A DNA stretch of 7,211 bases from Candidatus Woesearchaeota archaeon (lineage in GTDB: Archaea > Nanobdellota > Nanobdellia > SCGC-AAA011-G17 > GW2011-AR20): positions 1 through 7,211 of the forward strand of contig JAGVZJ010000036.1 of the NCBI GenBank assembly GCA_018302725.1, given 5' to 3'. Shown here piece after piece: positions 1 through 4,963 of this stretch. Position numbers and translations under genes: made by a program. Under the pieces are notes generated by a model. The model made no database searches. It was given only the letters and a program-made list of their open reading frames with translations, and had not been told where the DNA came from. How positions within the stretch are numbered: position 1 is the stretch's first letter; every line of letters starts with the position of its first letter.

Positions 1-934
1 CATCTTCAGTCCCATGATGAACAATTACACATACGGGATTTTGAGGATTATAATTTAATATTCTCCACCTAAATGAACCAACTCCCTGAGAATTAGCATC
101 CAGATAAGCTAAATCTCCAATATTGAGTATGCCTGTCTTATCAGAAGTTATAGTAATTAGACTTCCTTTTTTCATACAGGTGTTAGTAATTCCATCCCAC
201 TCACATGTTGAATCAGCATCACAAACAGAACGAACTTTCATTAAATCTGTTCCCTGATTACCAATATTATATTTATCATTGCATGATTGAACTGTCCCTG
301 GAACTTCAACTGTACTTCCCTGCGCCTTAATATTAATTTCTTTGATTACTTGTCCAATATAAGTTCCTCTCGTATCATGAACTGAAACAGAGCACATTCC
401 AGCAACAATACTTGCCACTCTAATTGGATTTATCCCAGAGATAATCCGGTTGCTAGTTGCTTCAAATCTACAGGTATCTGTTGTTAAAATTTCCAAAGTT
501 AAAATCCCAATATTGTTTGAAGCTGTTAATGTAACAGTTTCACCAGGCAAAATTGATATTTTATCCAATGTAACACTTAAGGGTACTTCTGTTGGAGTAG
601 TTCCCACATCTGTAGATTCCATAGACCTACAGAGACCACTATCACTATCCCACCAACAACTAGGGTTGGCACTACACTGAGGTATTATAGCTTCATCTGG
701 ACCATGATAATCACAAGTCACAACAGGTATAGCACCTTTAGTTTCAAAGGGATTCTTAAAATATTTAGCAATGTCATTCAAAAAACTGTCTCCAGTCACA
801 TAATTGTCAGCCACATTAGTGGCCAATCCTGTATATTGAAACTGTTCATCAAAAGAATTGAAAAGGATTATGGCACTCAGAAGTATCAAAAAAACAAATA
901 GATGTTCTCTTTTTATGCTATCATAAAATCTCAA
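1..934 (-). CDS. Secreted/surface protein with Cys-Trp-Asp repeats and Ig-like segments, C-terminus beyond window
   Basis: An uninterrupted minus-strand frame of 311 codons runs off the left edge, so the C-terminus is missing. I chose the TTG at 934-932 because an in-frame TGA sits at 943-941, a GGGGTGA Shine-Dalgarno lies 6 bases upstream, and no in-frame ATG occurs before codon 105. Residues 11-28 form one hydrophobic segment after basic residues (signal anchor or signal peptide); the rest is Ser/Thr/Gly/Asn-rich and looks extracytoplasmic. Two modules share the exact spacing C-x5-C-x-W-D-x5-C (residues 87-102 and 238-253). Between them, about residues 117-203, is a beta-rich Ig-like stretch starting with a PGETVTLT segment and holding a possible Cys155-Cys181 pair. 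A second such stretch begins near 258. A cell-envelope or adhesion role is inference. The signal lacks the glycine expected at a prepilin cleavage site. I do not recognise the specific family. Confidence 0.85.
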   Translation of the reverse strand, partial: MRFYDSIKREHLFVFLILLSAIILFNSFDEQFQYTGLATNVADNYVTGDSFLNDIAKYFKNPFETKGAIPVVTCDYHGPDEAIIPQCSANPSCWWDSDSGLCRSMESTDVGTTPTEVPLSVTLDKISILPGETVTLTASNNIGILTLEILTTDTCRFEATSNRIISGINPIRVASIVAGMCSVSVHDTRGTYIGQVIKEINIKAQGSTVEVPGTVQSCNDKYNIGNQGTDLMKVRSVCDADSTCEWDGITNTCMKKGSLITITSDKTGILNIGDLAYLDANSQGVGSFRWRILNYNPQNPVCVIVHHGTED

Positions 935-940
935 TAATTT

Positions 941-947
941 TCACCCC
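941..947 (-). promoter_or_regulatory. Shine-Dalgarno site deciding a TTG start
   Basis: On the minus strand GGGGTGA ends 6 bases before the TTG at 934. It contains the GGTGA complement of the archaeal 16S rRNA 3' end. The GTG inside the site opens a frame that closes after seven codons, so the TTG is the only sensible start. Confidence 0.7.
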
Positions 948-983
948 TAAGAGCCCTCTTTTTATCTATAAACAGAAGTAACT

Positions 984-993
984 AATATATAAA
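984..993 (-). promoter_or_regulatory. Candidate TATA box for the surface-protein gene
   Basis: The minus strand reads TTTATATATT here, immediately after the vapC stop codon. A start site about 26 bases downstream (near 962) would give a leader of roughly 28 bases containing the Shine-Dalgarno at 947-941. A second weaker candidate, GTTTATAG at 973-966, would start transcription almost on the Shine-Dalgarno and is less likely. Read-through from vapBC is also possible. Confidence 0.45.
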
Positions 994-1380
994 TTATTCT
1001 AAAAAAATGACGTTCTTTAAATCTTCAAAATGTTTATCCCCAGTTAGTATTTCACAACCGATTTCCTTTTGTTTTGATAAAACAATTGCATCCATTATGC
1101 CAAATCTGCTAGTTTTTTTTCTATTTTCATGTCTTATTTTTGCTGCTTCAATCCAATTAGTTAGATGTATTTGCTCTATAGAAGAATAGTTCTTTATCAG
1201 ATTAAAAGAAAATCGAAAATCTTTTCCCTCTCTCAAACACCAAAGGTAGACTTCAGCAATACAGCTATCTAGCGTGATTATATTATTTTTAGGATTATCT
1301 ATAATCTTTTTTACAATAGTCCCTTTTTTTGAACCTAAAAGATACTCAATCCACGCATAAGTATCAAAAAGGTAAACCAA
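994..1380 (-). CDS. vapC: VapC-type PIN-domain ribonuclease toxin
   Basis: This 128-residue protein has the length and the four acidic residues of a PIN-domain endoribonuclease: Asp6 in the opening YLFDTYAW strand, Glu43 (IAEVY), Asp97 (GIMDAIVL) and Asp115 (LTGDKHF). In the VapC family these hold Mg2+/Mn2+ and the enzyme cleaves RNA, often tRNA or rRNA, when its antitoxin is lost; the target here cannot be read. The start is a TTG (1380-1378), two bases after the antitoxin stop, with a GGAG Shine-Dalgarno 8 bases upstream inside the end of the antitoxin gene. The next methionine is residue 96, inside the active-site region. Order (antitoxin first) and spacing fit a translationally coupled toxin-antitoxin operon. 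All active-site acids are present, so it is probably functional. Confidence 0.9.
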   Translation of the reverse strand: MVYLFDTYAWIEYLLGSKKGTIVKKIIDNPKNNIITLDSCIAEVYLWCLREGKDFRFSFNLIKNYSSIEQIHLTNWIEAAKIRHENRKKTSRFGIMDAIVLSKQKEIGCEILTGDKHFEDLKNVIFLE

Positions 1381-1382
1381 GG

Positions 1383-1589
1383 TTAAAACTCCCTGTCTAA
1401 GATATCCTCTTCTCTAACAAAAGGTTTAGCTCCTTTAAATACCCCGAACCCATTAATCCTTTTTTTAGTCATAATATCTACAACAATTTTATCTTTTTCT
1501 TTAATTTTCATGCTTTTAACAGCTTCCATAGGAATTACTACTCCAAGAGAATTTCCCCATTTTTTTACATAAGATTCCACAACTACCAT
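1383..1589 (-). CDS. vapB: AbrB/MazE-type antitoxin (VapB)
   Basis: A 68-residue protein whose N-terminal half matches the swapped-hairpin AbrB/SpoVT DNA-binding fold: VKKWGNSLGVVIP at residues 8-20, followed by a KIKEKDKIVV strand region. The C-terminal third (about residues 49-68, GVFKGAKPF then an acidic stretch) resembles the toxin-binding tail of VapB antitoxins that lies across the PIN active site. It lies just upstream of the PIN toxin gene. In such pairs the antitoxin blocks the nuclease and represses its own operon. The inverted repeat just upstream fits that control. The ATG at 1589 is 26-28 bases from an AT-rich TATA candidate, so the transcript may be leaderless. Confidence 0.9.
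   Translation of the reverse strand: MVVVESYVKKWGNSLGVVIPMEAVKSMKIKEKDKIVVDIMTKKRINGFGVFKGAKPFVREEDILDREF
1389..1393 (-). promoter_or_regulatory. Shine-Dalgarno site for the vapC TTG start
   Basis: GGGAG on the minus strand lies within the last codons of the antitoxin gene, 8 bases before the TTG of vapC. It supports the unusual start codon and suggests coupled translation of the two genes. Confidence 0.6.
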
Positions 1590-1590
1590 A

Positions 1591-1610
1591 GTTATACATA
1601 AAAGTATAAC
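1591..1610. promoter_or_regulatory. Inverted repeat, likely autoregulatory operator of vapBC
   Basis: GTTATAC (1591-1597) and its exact reverse complement GTATAAC (1604-1610) are separated by six bases. The repeat begins one base upstream of the antitoxin ATG and lies between that codon and the TATA candidate. A bound antitoxin would cover the transcription start. The symmetry is seen directly; the operator role is inferred from the known autorepression of VapBC systems. Confidence 0.6.
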
Positions 1611-1621
1611 ATATATTTAAA
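1611..1621 (-). promoter_or_regulatory. TATA box candidate of vapBC
   Basis: The minus strand reads TTTAAATATAT, centred about 27 bases before the antitoxin ATG and just outside the operator-like repeat. The spacing predicts a start at or next to the ATG. It sits in the gap after the reductase stop codon, giving vapBC its own promoter. Confidence 0.5.
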
Positions 1622-1626
1622 GTTTT

Positions 1627-2712
1627 CTAAATTGCCTTATAAGAATTCCTCAAAAAAAATCCAACTAAGCTCGGTTTCATGAACATTCCCAGATTTTTTA
1701 AGGGATAATCTCTGTTAAATTCTCCCAAATCAATATCCTTCAAAGTTCTAATAAGCTCATTATAATCATTTTTATCAAGTTTATTCAAAAATCTTCTAAT
1801 TCTCAAATGAAACATTAAGTCTTTATGTAATTTTTTTCTCCATTCTTTTTCATAGTCAAGATCATTATTCAAACAATCAGCTAAAATCTTTCCAGCCCTC
1901 ATTCCATAAACTATCCCTCCCCCGGTTGTGCTTTTGATCTGCCCAGCTGCGTCTCCAATTAAGTAAACCTTATCTTTAGAGGTAACATTCTTCGGATTGT
2001 AGATAGGGATGGGTCCTGCTTGGCATTCATTTAAATCTTTTTCTTTTAAATTTAATTTCTTTCTTAACATTTCAAAATACATCCCAACATTTTTCTCAGA
2101 AGCAATACCTACTCTGGCTTTAGTTTCACTTTCTGGAACAACCCATCCAAAAAAATCAGGCACACCCCCAAAATAAACATAAAAAACATCTTTCTCCATT
2201 TCTAAATTAGCAGTATACTGTTTTCCAACCCAGTTCCTTCTTCCATTAAATAAACCGCTAGCTTGAGCAACCTTGCTTGCTGGTCCATCAGCTCCAACTA
2301 AGATATCAGAGCTAAAATTTTTCCTTCCATTTTTAGTTTCAAATTCAGAAATAATTTCCCCATCCTCTCTTTTAAAATCTAGAAATCTATGATGAACATA
2401 AAGCTCTGCTCCTTTATCCTGTGCTTTTTCAACTAAGAACTTATCAAATTGGTCTCTAAAAACAATTAGCTCCTCAGTCTTTAATTTGAACTCGTAATAA
2501 TCTCCATTTGGGGGGATTAATCTGACTCTTTTGATTCTATTAGCGATTAAGCTCTTATCAAGTTTAATCAGGTCAGAAATAGCGCTGGTTAATATCCCGG
2601 TGCACGCTATAGGTTTTCCAACTTCTTTGTGCTCTTCAAATATCCTTACATCATCTTTTACAAACTGGCTAAAGAAACTTCCAGCAGGTCCAGCTCCAAT
2701 AACATTAATCAT
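1627..2712 (-). CDS. Geranylgeranyl reductase-family FAD oxidoreductase
   Basis: The 361-residue protein shows the FAD-binding layout of the archaeal geranylgeranyl reductase family, which saturates the isoprenoid chains of ether lipids. It has a dinucleotide-binding GAGPAG at residues 6-11 with Glu26 at the end of the second strand, a Cys-containing ACTGI loop at 36-40, DILVGADGP at 136-144, and the second FAD motif LIGDAAG at 251-257 followed by a Gly-rich TTGGGIVYG helix. The FGW...P segment near 188-193 lies in the substrate-side region. The frame stays open 62 codons upstream, but that stretch overlaps the divergent peptidase gene and has no family features. The ATG at 2712, directly before the first FAD strand, is the clear start. 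The ending, without membrane segments, suits a peripheral enzyme. Exact substrate (archaeal lipid or another polyprenyl) cannot be read. Confidence 0.9.
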   Translation of the reverse strand: MINVIGAGPAGSFFSQFVKDDVRIFEEHKEVGKPIACTGILTSAISDLIKLDKSLIANRIKRVRLIPPNGDYYEFKLKTEELIVFRDQFDKFLVEKAQDKGAELYVHHRFLDFKREDGEIISEFETKNGRKNFSSDILVGADGPASKVAQASGLFNGRRNWVGKQYTANLEMEKDVFYVYFGGVPDFFGWVVPESETKARVGIASEKNVGMYFEMLRKKLNLKEKDLNECQAGPIPIYNPKNVTSKDKVYLIGDAAGQIKSTTGGGIVYGMRAGKILADCLNNDLDYEKEWRKKLHKDLMFHLRIRRFLNKLDKNDYNELIRTLKDIDLGEFNRDYPLKNLGMFMKPSLVGFFLRNSYKAI

Positions 2713-2746
2713 AATTTTTATATAATGGCGCAATTTAAAAAGGGTA
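2713..2746. promoter_or_regulatory. Divergent promoter region, reductase and prepilin peptidase
   Basis: Only 34 bases separate the two ATG codons. TTTATATAA (2717-2725) is centred 26 bases before the peptidase ATG. On the other strand TTTAAA (2739-2734) is centred about 25 bases before the reductase ATG. Each gene's box therefore lies near the other gene's start, and both genes look leaderless. The reductase-side box is the weaker match. Confidence 0.5.
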
Positions 2747-3607
2747 ATGTATATTGAAATTTTGTTATTAACAGTAGCCCTAGTCTGGTTGGTATTCGCA
2801 ACGGTTTCTGATATAAAAACCAGGGAAGTTCCGGACTGGATCAGTTTCTCATTAATTATAATCTCCATCGCATTACTTTTACTTGACTCCGCAAACAAAA
2901 AGGATATTAGATTGCTGATTGCCCCGGCAGTCTATGGCATAGCTTTCGCAATAATTGCTTTCAGTATGTACTATACAAAACAATGGGGAGGGGGAGACAC
3001 AAAGCTGTTGATTCCATTAGGAATAATTTTTTCTTCATACCCCGAACAATTATTAAAATACTTCAATCCGGTAATAAATCTGCCTTTTCCAGTAATCATA
3101 ATAATAAATTTATTGATTACTGGTTCCGCATTTAGCCTTATTTATTCATTTTATCTTGCTGTAAAAAATAAAAAGGAATTCTTGAAAGAATATAAGAAGC
3201 ATCAGCTAAAAAAAACAAAAATCACCTCTCTTGTTTTAACGATTGTTCTGATAGTTTCCTCAACTTATTTTCAGTATCCAAAAAACATATTATTAATACT
3301 GTTAAGTTTAATAATACTAATAACCCCCTTCTTGGTATCTTTCATTAAATCAGTTGAAAAAAGCTGCATGATAAAAAATGTTCCAGTAGACAGGCTGACA
3401 GAAGGGGATTGGCTTGCAGAAGATATTTACAGTAATAAAAAACTTATAATTAGCAAAAATAATTTAGGTCTTACCAAAACACAGATTGAAAAAATAAAAA
3501 AAGTTAGAAAAGAAGTTTTGGTAAAGGCAGGAATGCCCTTTGTTCCTTCTTTTTTGATAGCAGTATTAATCAGTTTAATCTTTGGAAATTTTATAATGCC
3601 ATTTTAG
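2747..3607 (+). CDS. Archaeal A24 prepilin/preflagellin peptidase with type II C-terminal domain
   Basis: A 286-residue polytopic membrane aspartyl protease of the FlaK/PibD/EppA kind, which removes the short leader of pilins, archaellins or related substrates at the inner face of the membrane. The two catalytic aspartates are visible: Asp22 in SDIKTREVPDW and Asp84 in the GxGD motif (WGGGDTKLL). Hydrophobic segments lie near residues 3-20, 32-47, 55-76, 113-139, 159-174, 180-200 and 266-283. A soluble block at about 205-262, containing VPVDRLTEGDWLAEDI, matches what I know as the archaeal A24 C-terminal domain type II, set before the last membrane helix. No pilin or archaellin gene is in the window, so its substrates lie elsewhere. 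The start is supported by a TATA box 26 bases upstream. Its stop overlaps that of the convergent HIT gene by four bases. Confidence 0.93.
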   Translation: MYIEILLLTVALVWLVFATVSDIKTREVPDWISFSLIIISIALLLLDSANKKDIRLLIAPAVYGIAFAIIAFSMYYTKQWGGGDTKLLIPLGIIFSSYPEQLLKYFNPVINLPFPVIIIINLLITGSAFSLIYSFYLAVKNKKEFLKEYKKHQLKKTKITSLVLTIVLIVSSTYFQYPKNILLILLSLIILITPFLVSFIKSVEKSCMIKNVPVDRLTEGDWLAEDIYSNKKLIISKNNLGLTKTQIEKIKKVRKEVLVKAGMPFVPSFLIAVLISLIFGNFIMPF

Positions 3608-4221
3608 GGTATTCTTAAATCATCATATTCAATGAATTCATCAGCTTTCTCTTCTTTTTCTGGCTCTTTCTCTTTGATTTCAATTCTGATTTTAGAAGCT
3701 ATTTTATCTAATTCGTCTTCCTTAACCTCCTTTCCCTGCCATCCAATTGTAACTCCATCCCCCTTGTCCCTCGGAATTACATGGACTGCTAAGTGATTTA
3801 GTCTCTGTCCGGCATCTGTTCCATTTGCTACAAAAATGTTTGTATTTTTTCCTAAATTTTTATAGATGGAATCAGCAATTCTATTTGCAATATCAAAGAT
3901 CTTAGGATTGGTCAAGTGGGTGCTAAACTGAATATGCTCTTTTGGAATAACTAAAGTATGCCCGGGATTAGCAGGCTTTATATCCAAAAAAGCCAGATAG
4001 TCTAAATCTTCATAAACTTTTTTTATTTTTATGTTTCCATTAACCATAGAACAGAATAAACATTCTTCCTGCTGTTCAAGTTGCTGATTTTTAATGTATT
4101 CAATTTGTTCTGGAGTCAGCTTCTTTAAAAAAGAAGGTAAAACTTTCTTCTGCTCCTCTACACTTAATTGAGATATGCTTTTCAATTCTTCAATAATCTC
4201 AGGAGTTAAAGGGCTTCCCAT
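3604..4221 (-). CDS. HIT-fold protein lacking the central catalytic histidine
   Basis: The 205-residue protein has a HIT domain at about residues 54-160: CLFC (Cys54, Cys57, the usual zinc pair), a KKVYEDLDYLAFLDI strand region, NPGHTLVIPKEH (82-96), then NHLAVHVIPR (142-151). The canonical signature is H-x-H-x-H with the middle His forming the nucleotidyl intermediate. Here it reads His143-Leu-Ala145-Val-His147, so the nucleophile is absent. The protein probably lacks ordinary HIT hydrolase or transferase chemistry and may only bind nucleotides, though this is inference. The domain is flanked by a 50-residue helical N-terminal extension rich in Glu/Lys/Gln (two LTPE segments) and an acidic tail after 180. 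Related DPANN HIT proteins, as I recall, also carry a hydrophobic residue there. The promoter is unclear; TA-rich boxes lie 18-30 bases upstream. Confidence 0.88.
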   Translation of the reverse strand: MGSPLTPEIIEELKSISQLSVEEQKKVLPSFLKKLTPEQIEYIKNQQLEQQEECLFCSMVNGNIKIKKVYEDLDYLAFLDIKPANPGHTLVIPKEHIQFSTHLTNPKIFDIANRIADSIYKNLGKNTNIFVANGTDAGQRLNHLAVHVIPRDKGDGVTIGWQGKEVKEDELDKIASKIRIEIKEKEPEKEEKADEFIEYDDLRIP

Positions 4222-4268
4222 AAAATAAAAAGGATTTTATAGTTTAAAAAAGTGATGAAAATAAAAAG

Positions 4269-4276
4269 TTATATAA
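4269..4276 (+). promoter_or_regulatory. TATA box of the small basic gene
   Basis: TTATATAA, a palindrome, is preceded by a purine-rich AAAAAG that could serve as the TFB recognition element. A start about 26 bases downstream (near 4298) gives a leader of about 22 bases with a full Shine-Dalgarno. Being symmetric, it could also fire toward the HIT gene, with a leader of about 26 bases and no Shine-Dalgarno. Confidence 0.6.
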
Positions 4277-4307
4277 GTAAAAAAATATTACAAAAAGTAA
4301 ATAAAAA

Positions 4308-4315
4308 GAGGTGAT
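4308..4315 (+). promoter_or_regulatory. Strong Shine-Dalgarno site
   Basis: GAGGTGAT is an eight-base match to the complement of the archaeal 16S rRNA 3' end. It lies four bases before the ATG at 4320 and is the best ribosome binding site seen in the window. It points to efficient translation of the short gene that follows. Confidence 0.8.
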
Positions 4316-4319
4316 ATTT

Positions 4320-4451
4320 ATGGCAACTGTAAAACAACTTGCAAATAAGATCAGAAGCTTGAAGAAACAGATAACAAGAGTTGAAAAGCAAAAAAGAAAC
4401 GCTGTTAAAAGAGCAGCAACAAAGAGAAAAACTACAAGAAGGAGACGTTAA
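4320..4451 (+). CDS. Small, highly basic helical protein (43 residues), unknown function
   Basis: I do not recognise this protein. The case for a real gene is its own TATA box, an eight-base Shine-Dalgarno, an ATG, a TAA stop and a T-rich tract right after it, in a slot that no other gene occupies. It has 9 Lys and 9 Arg against one Glu and no Asp, a net charge near +17. Residues Val4, Leu7, Ile11, Leu14, Ile18 and Val21, then Ala28 and Ala32, follow a heptad-like 3-4 spacing with Lys25 in between. That suggests an amphipathic helix or coiled coil covering the first two thirds. The last eight residues are Arg, Lys and Thr, ending in four Arg. Binding to DNA, rRNA or tRNA is the natural guess, as a nucleoid or ribosome-associated peptide. 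It does not match the eL41 type by length or sequence. Confidence 0.75.
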   Translation: MATVKQLANKIRSLKKQITRVEKQKRNAVKRAATKRKTTRRRR

Positions 4452-4452
4452 G

Positions 4453-4471
4453 TCTTTTTCTTTTATTTTTT
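4453..4471 (+). terminator. T-rich archaeal terminator of the small basic gene
   Basis: Directly after the TAA stop, runs of 5, 4 and 6 T separated by single other bases form a typical archaeal U-tract without a hairpin. It reaches into the stop codon of the convergent EF-1beta gene. Confidence 0.55.
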
Positions 4472-4748
4472 AACCAATTGTCCTTCTCACATCAATAACT
4501 TCTACAGAATTAACACCATCTATATTCCTCAATTGATCCTCTAAATGGTCTATATTCCCCTTAGACTCATTCATTACAAAAGTTATTTTTAGAGCTATTA
4601 AACCAAAAGCAATGTTCTCTTCCTCCACCCTAATCTCCGTTTCCCCGGTAAAAGACTTGATATGTTCTTTAGAACTCTTTTCTATCTCCTTCAAGTCTGT
4701 TTCAGGACTTTCAGGCATTATTTTGATGGTTATAACAACACTGGCCAT
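4470..4748 (-). CDS. ef1b: Archaeal elongation factor 1-beta (aEF-1B)
   Basis: The 92 residues match the whole length of archaeal EF-1beta, the guanine-nucleotide exchange factor that swaps GDP for GTP on aEF-1alpha during protein synthesis. Visible family blocks are the first strand with its IMPESPETDL turn (residues 10-19), the central EENIAFGLIALKITFVM (43-59), and the closing GVNSVEVIDVRR (78-89). This is the minimal ferredoxin-like exchange domain, without the N-terminal extensions of eukaryotic eEF1B. It lies two bases after the zinc-ribbon gene and is almost certainly co-transcribed and translated by coupling from it. Confidence 0.95.
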   Translation of the reverse strand: MASVVITIKIMPESPETDLKEIEKSSKEHIKSFTGETEIRVEEENIAFGLIALKITFVMNESKGNIDHLEDQLRNIDGVNSVEVIDVRRTIG

Positions 4749-4750
4749 TT

Positions 4751-4912
4751 TTAATTAGGTCCTGTAAATCCGCAATCCTTGCACTTATATCTTGCAGCAA
4801 TCTCTCTACAGTGCTTACACCTGCATATATCACTTTTACCACAGTCTGGACATTTGAATTTTGCCCATCCTACTTCAGTAAGCTCCACATTGCATGAATT
4901 GCACTTTCCCAT
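4751..4912 (-). CDS. Zinc-ribbon microprotein paired with EF-1beta
   Basis: A 53-residue protein with eight paired cysteines in CxxC knuckles: Cys4/Cys7, Cys21/Cys24 (CPDCG), Cys32/Cys35 and Cys44/Cys47 (CKDCGF), plus Cys30 just before the third pair. This is enough for two zinc sites, with a GFTGPN end. The arrangement matches a conserved archaeal family (DUF1610-like, HVO_2753 type in Haloferax) that is often encoded directly upstream of EF-1beta. The neighbourhood here, with a two-base gap, is the same. Its molecular role is not settled; a translation or RNA-linked function is inferred from the partner gene. The start ATG lies 26-27 bases from a TATA box, so the operon is predicted to be leaderless. 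A good purine-rich TFB element (GAGAAAGG) precedes the box on this strand. Confidence 0.9.
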   Translation of the reverse strand: MGKCNSCNVELTEVGWAKFKCPDCGKSDICRCKHCREIAARYKCKDCGFTGPN

Positions 4913-4933
4913 GGAAAAAACAGCTTTCTAAAT

Positions 4934-4943
4934 GTTTATAAAC
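4934..4943. promoter_or_regulatory. Palindromic TATA box shared by two divergent leaderless genes
   Basis: GTTTATAAAC is a perfect ten-base palindrome in the 51-base gap. Its centre is 26.5 bases from the zinc-ribbon ATG on one side and 25.5 bases from the glycosyltransferase ATG on the other, the right spacing for leaderless starts both ways. The flank on the minus-strand side (GAGAAAGG) is the better TFB site, so the EF-1beta operon is probably favoured. Confidence 0.65.
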
Positions 4944-4963
4944 CTTTCTCACGATTTAATCGT

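Noticed and set aside
450..901. Plus-strand open frames in the left part of the window
   Set aside because: They lie antisense to a continuous 311-codon minus-strand frame with a signal segment and Cys modules, and have no promoter or Shine-Dalgarno of their own.
851..934. Reading the surface protein as a type IV pilin, given the nearby prepilin peptidase
   Set aside because: The basic stretch before the hydrophobic segment lacks the glycine expected at the cleavage site, and the protein is far larger than a pilin.
949..960. AAGAG/CTCTT inverted repeat upstream of the surface-protein Shine-Dalgarno
   Set aside because: The loop is only two bases, too tight for a stable hairpin, and the arms are five bases, so chance is likely.
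2713..2898. Upstream extension of the reductase frame by 62 residues
   Set aside because: It runs through the divergent promoter and overlaps the peptidase gene, shows no family features, and the FAD-binding strand begins exactly at the ATG at 2712.
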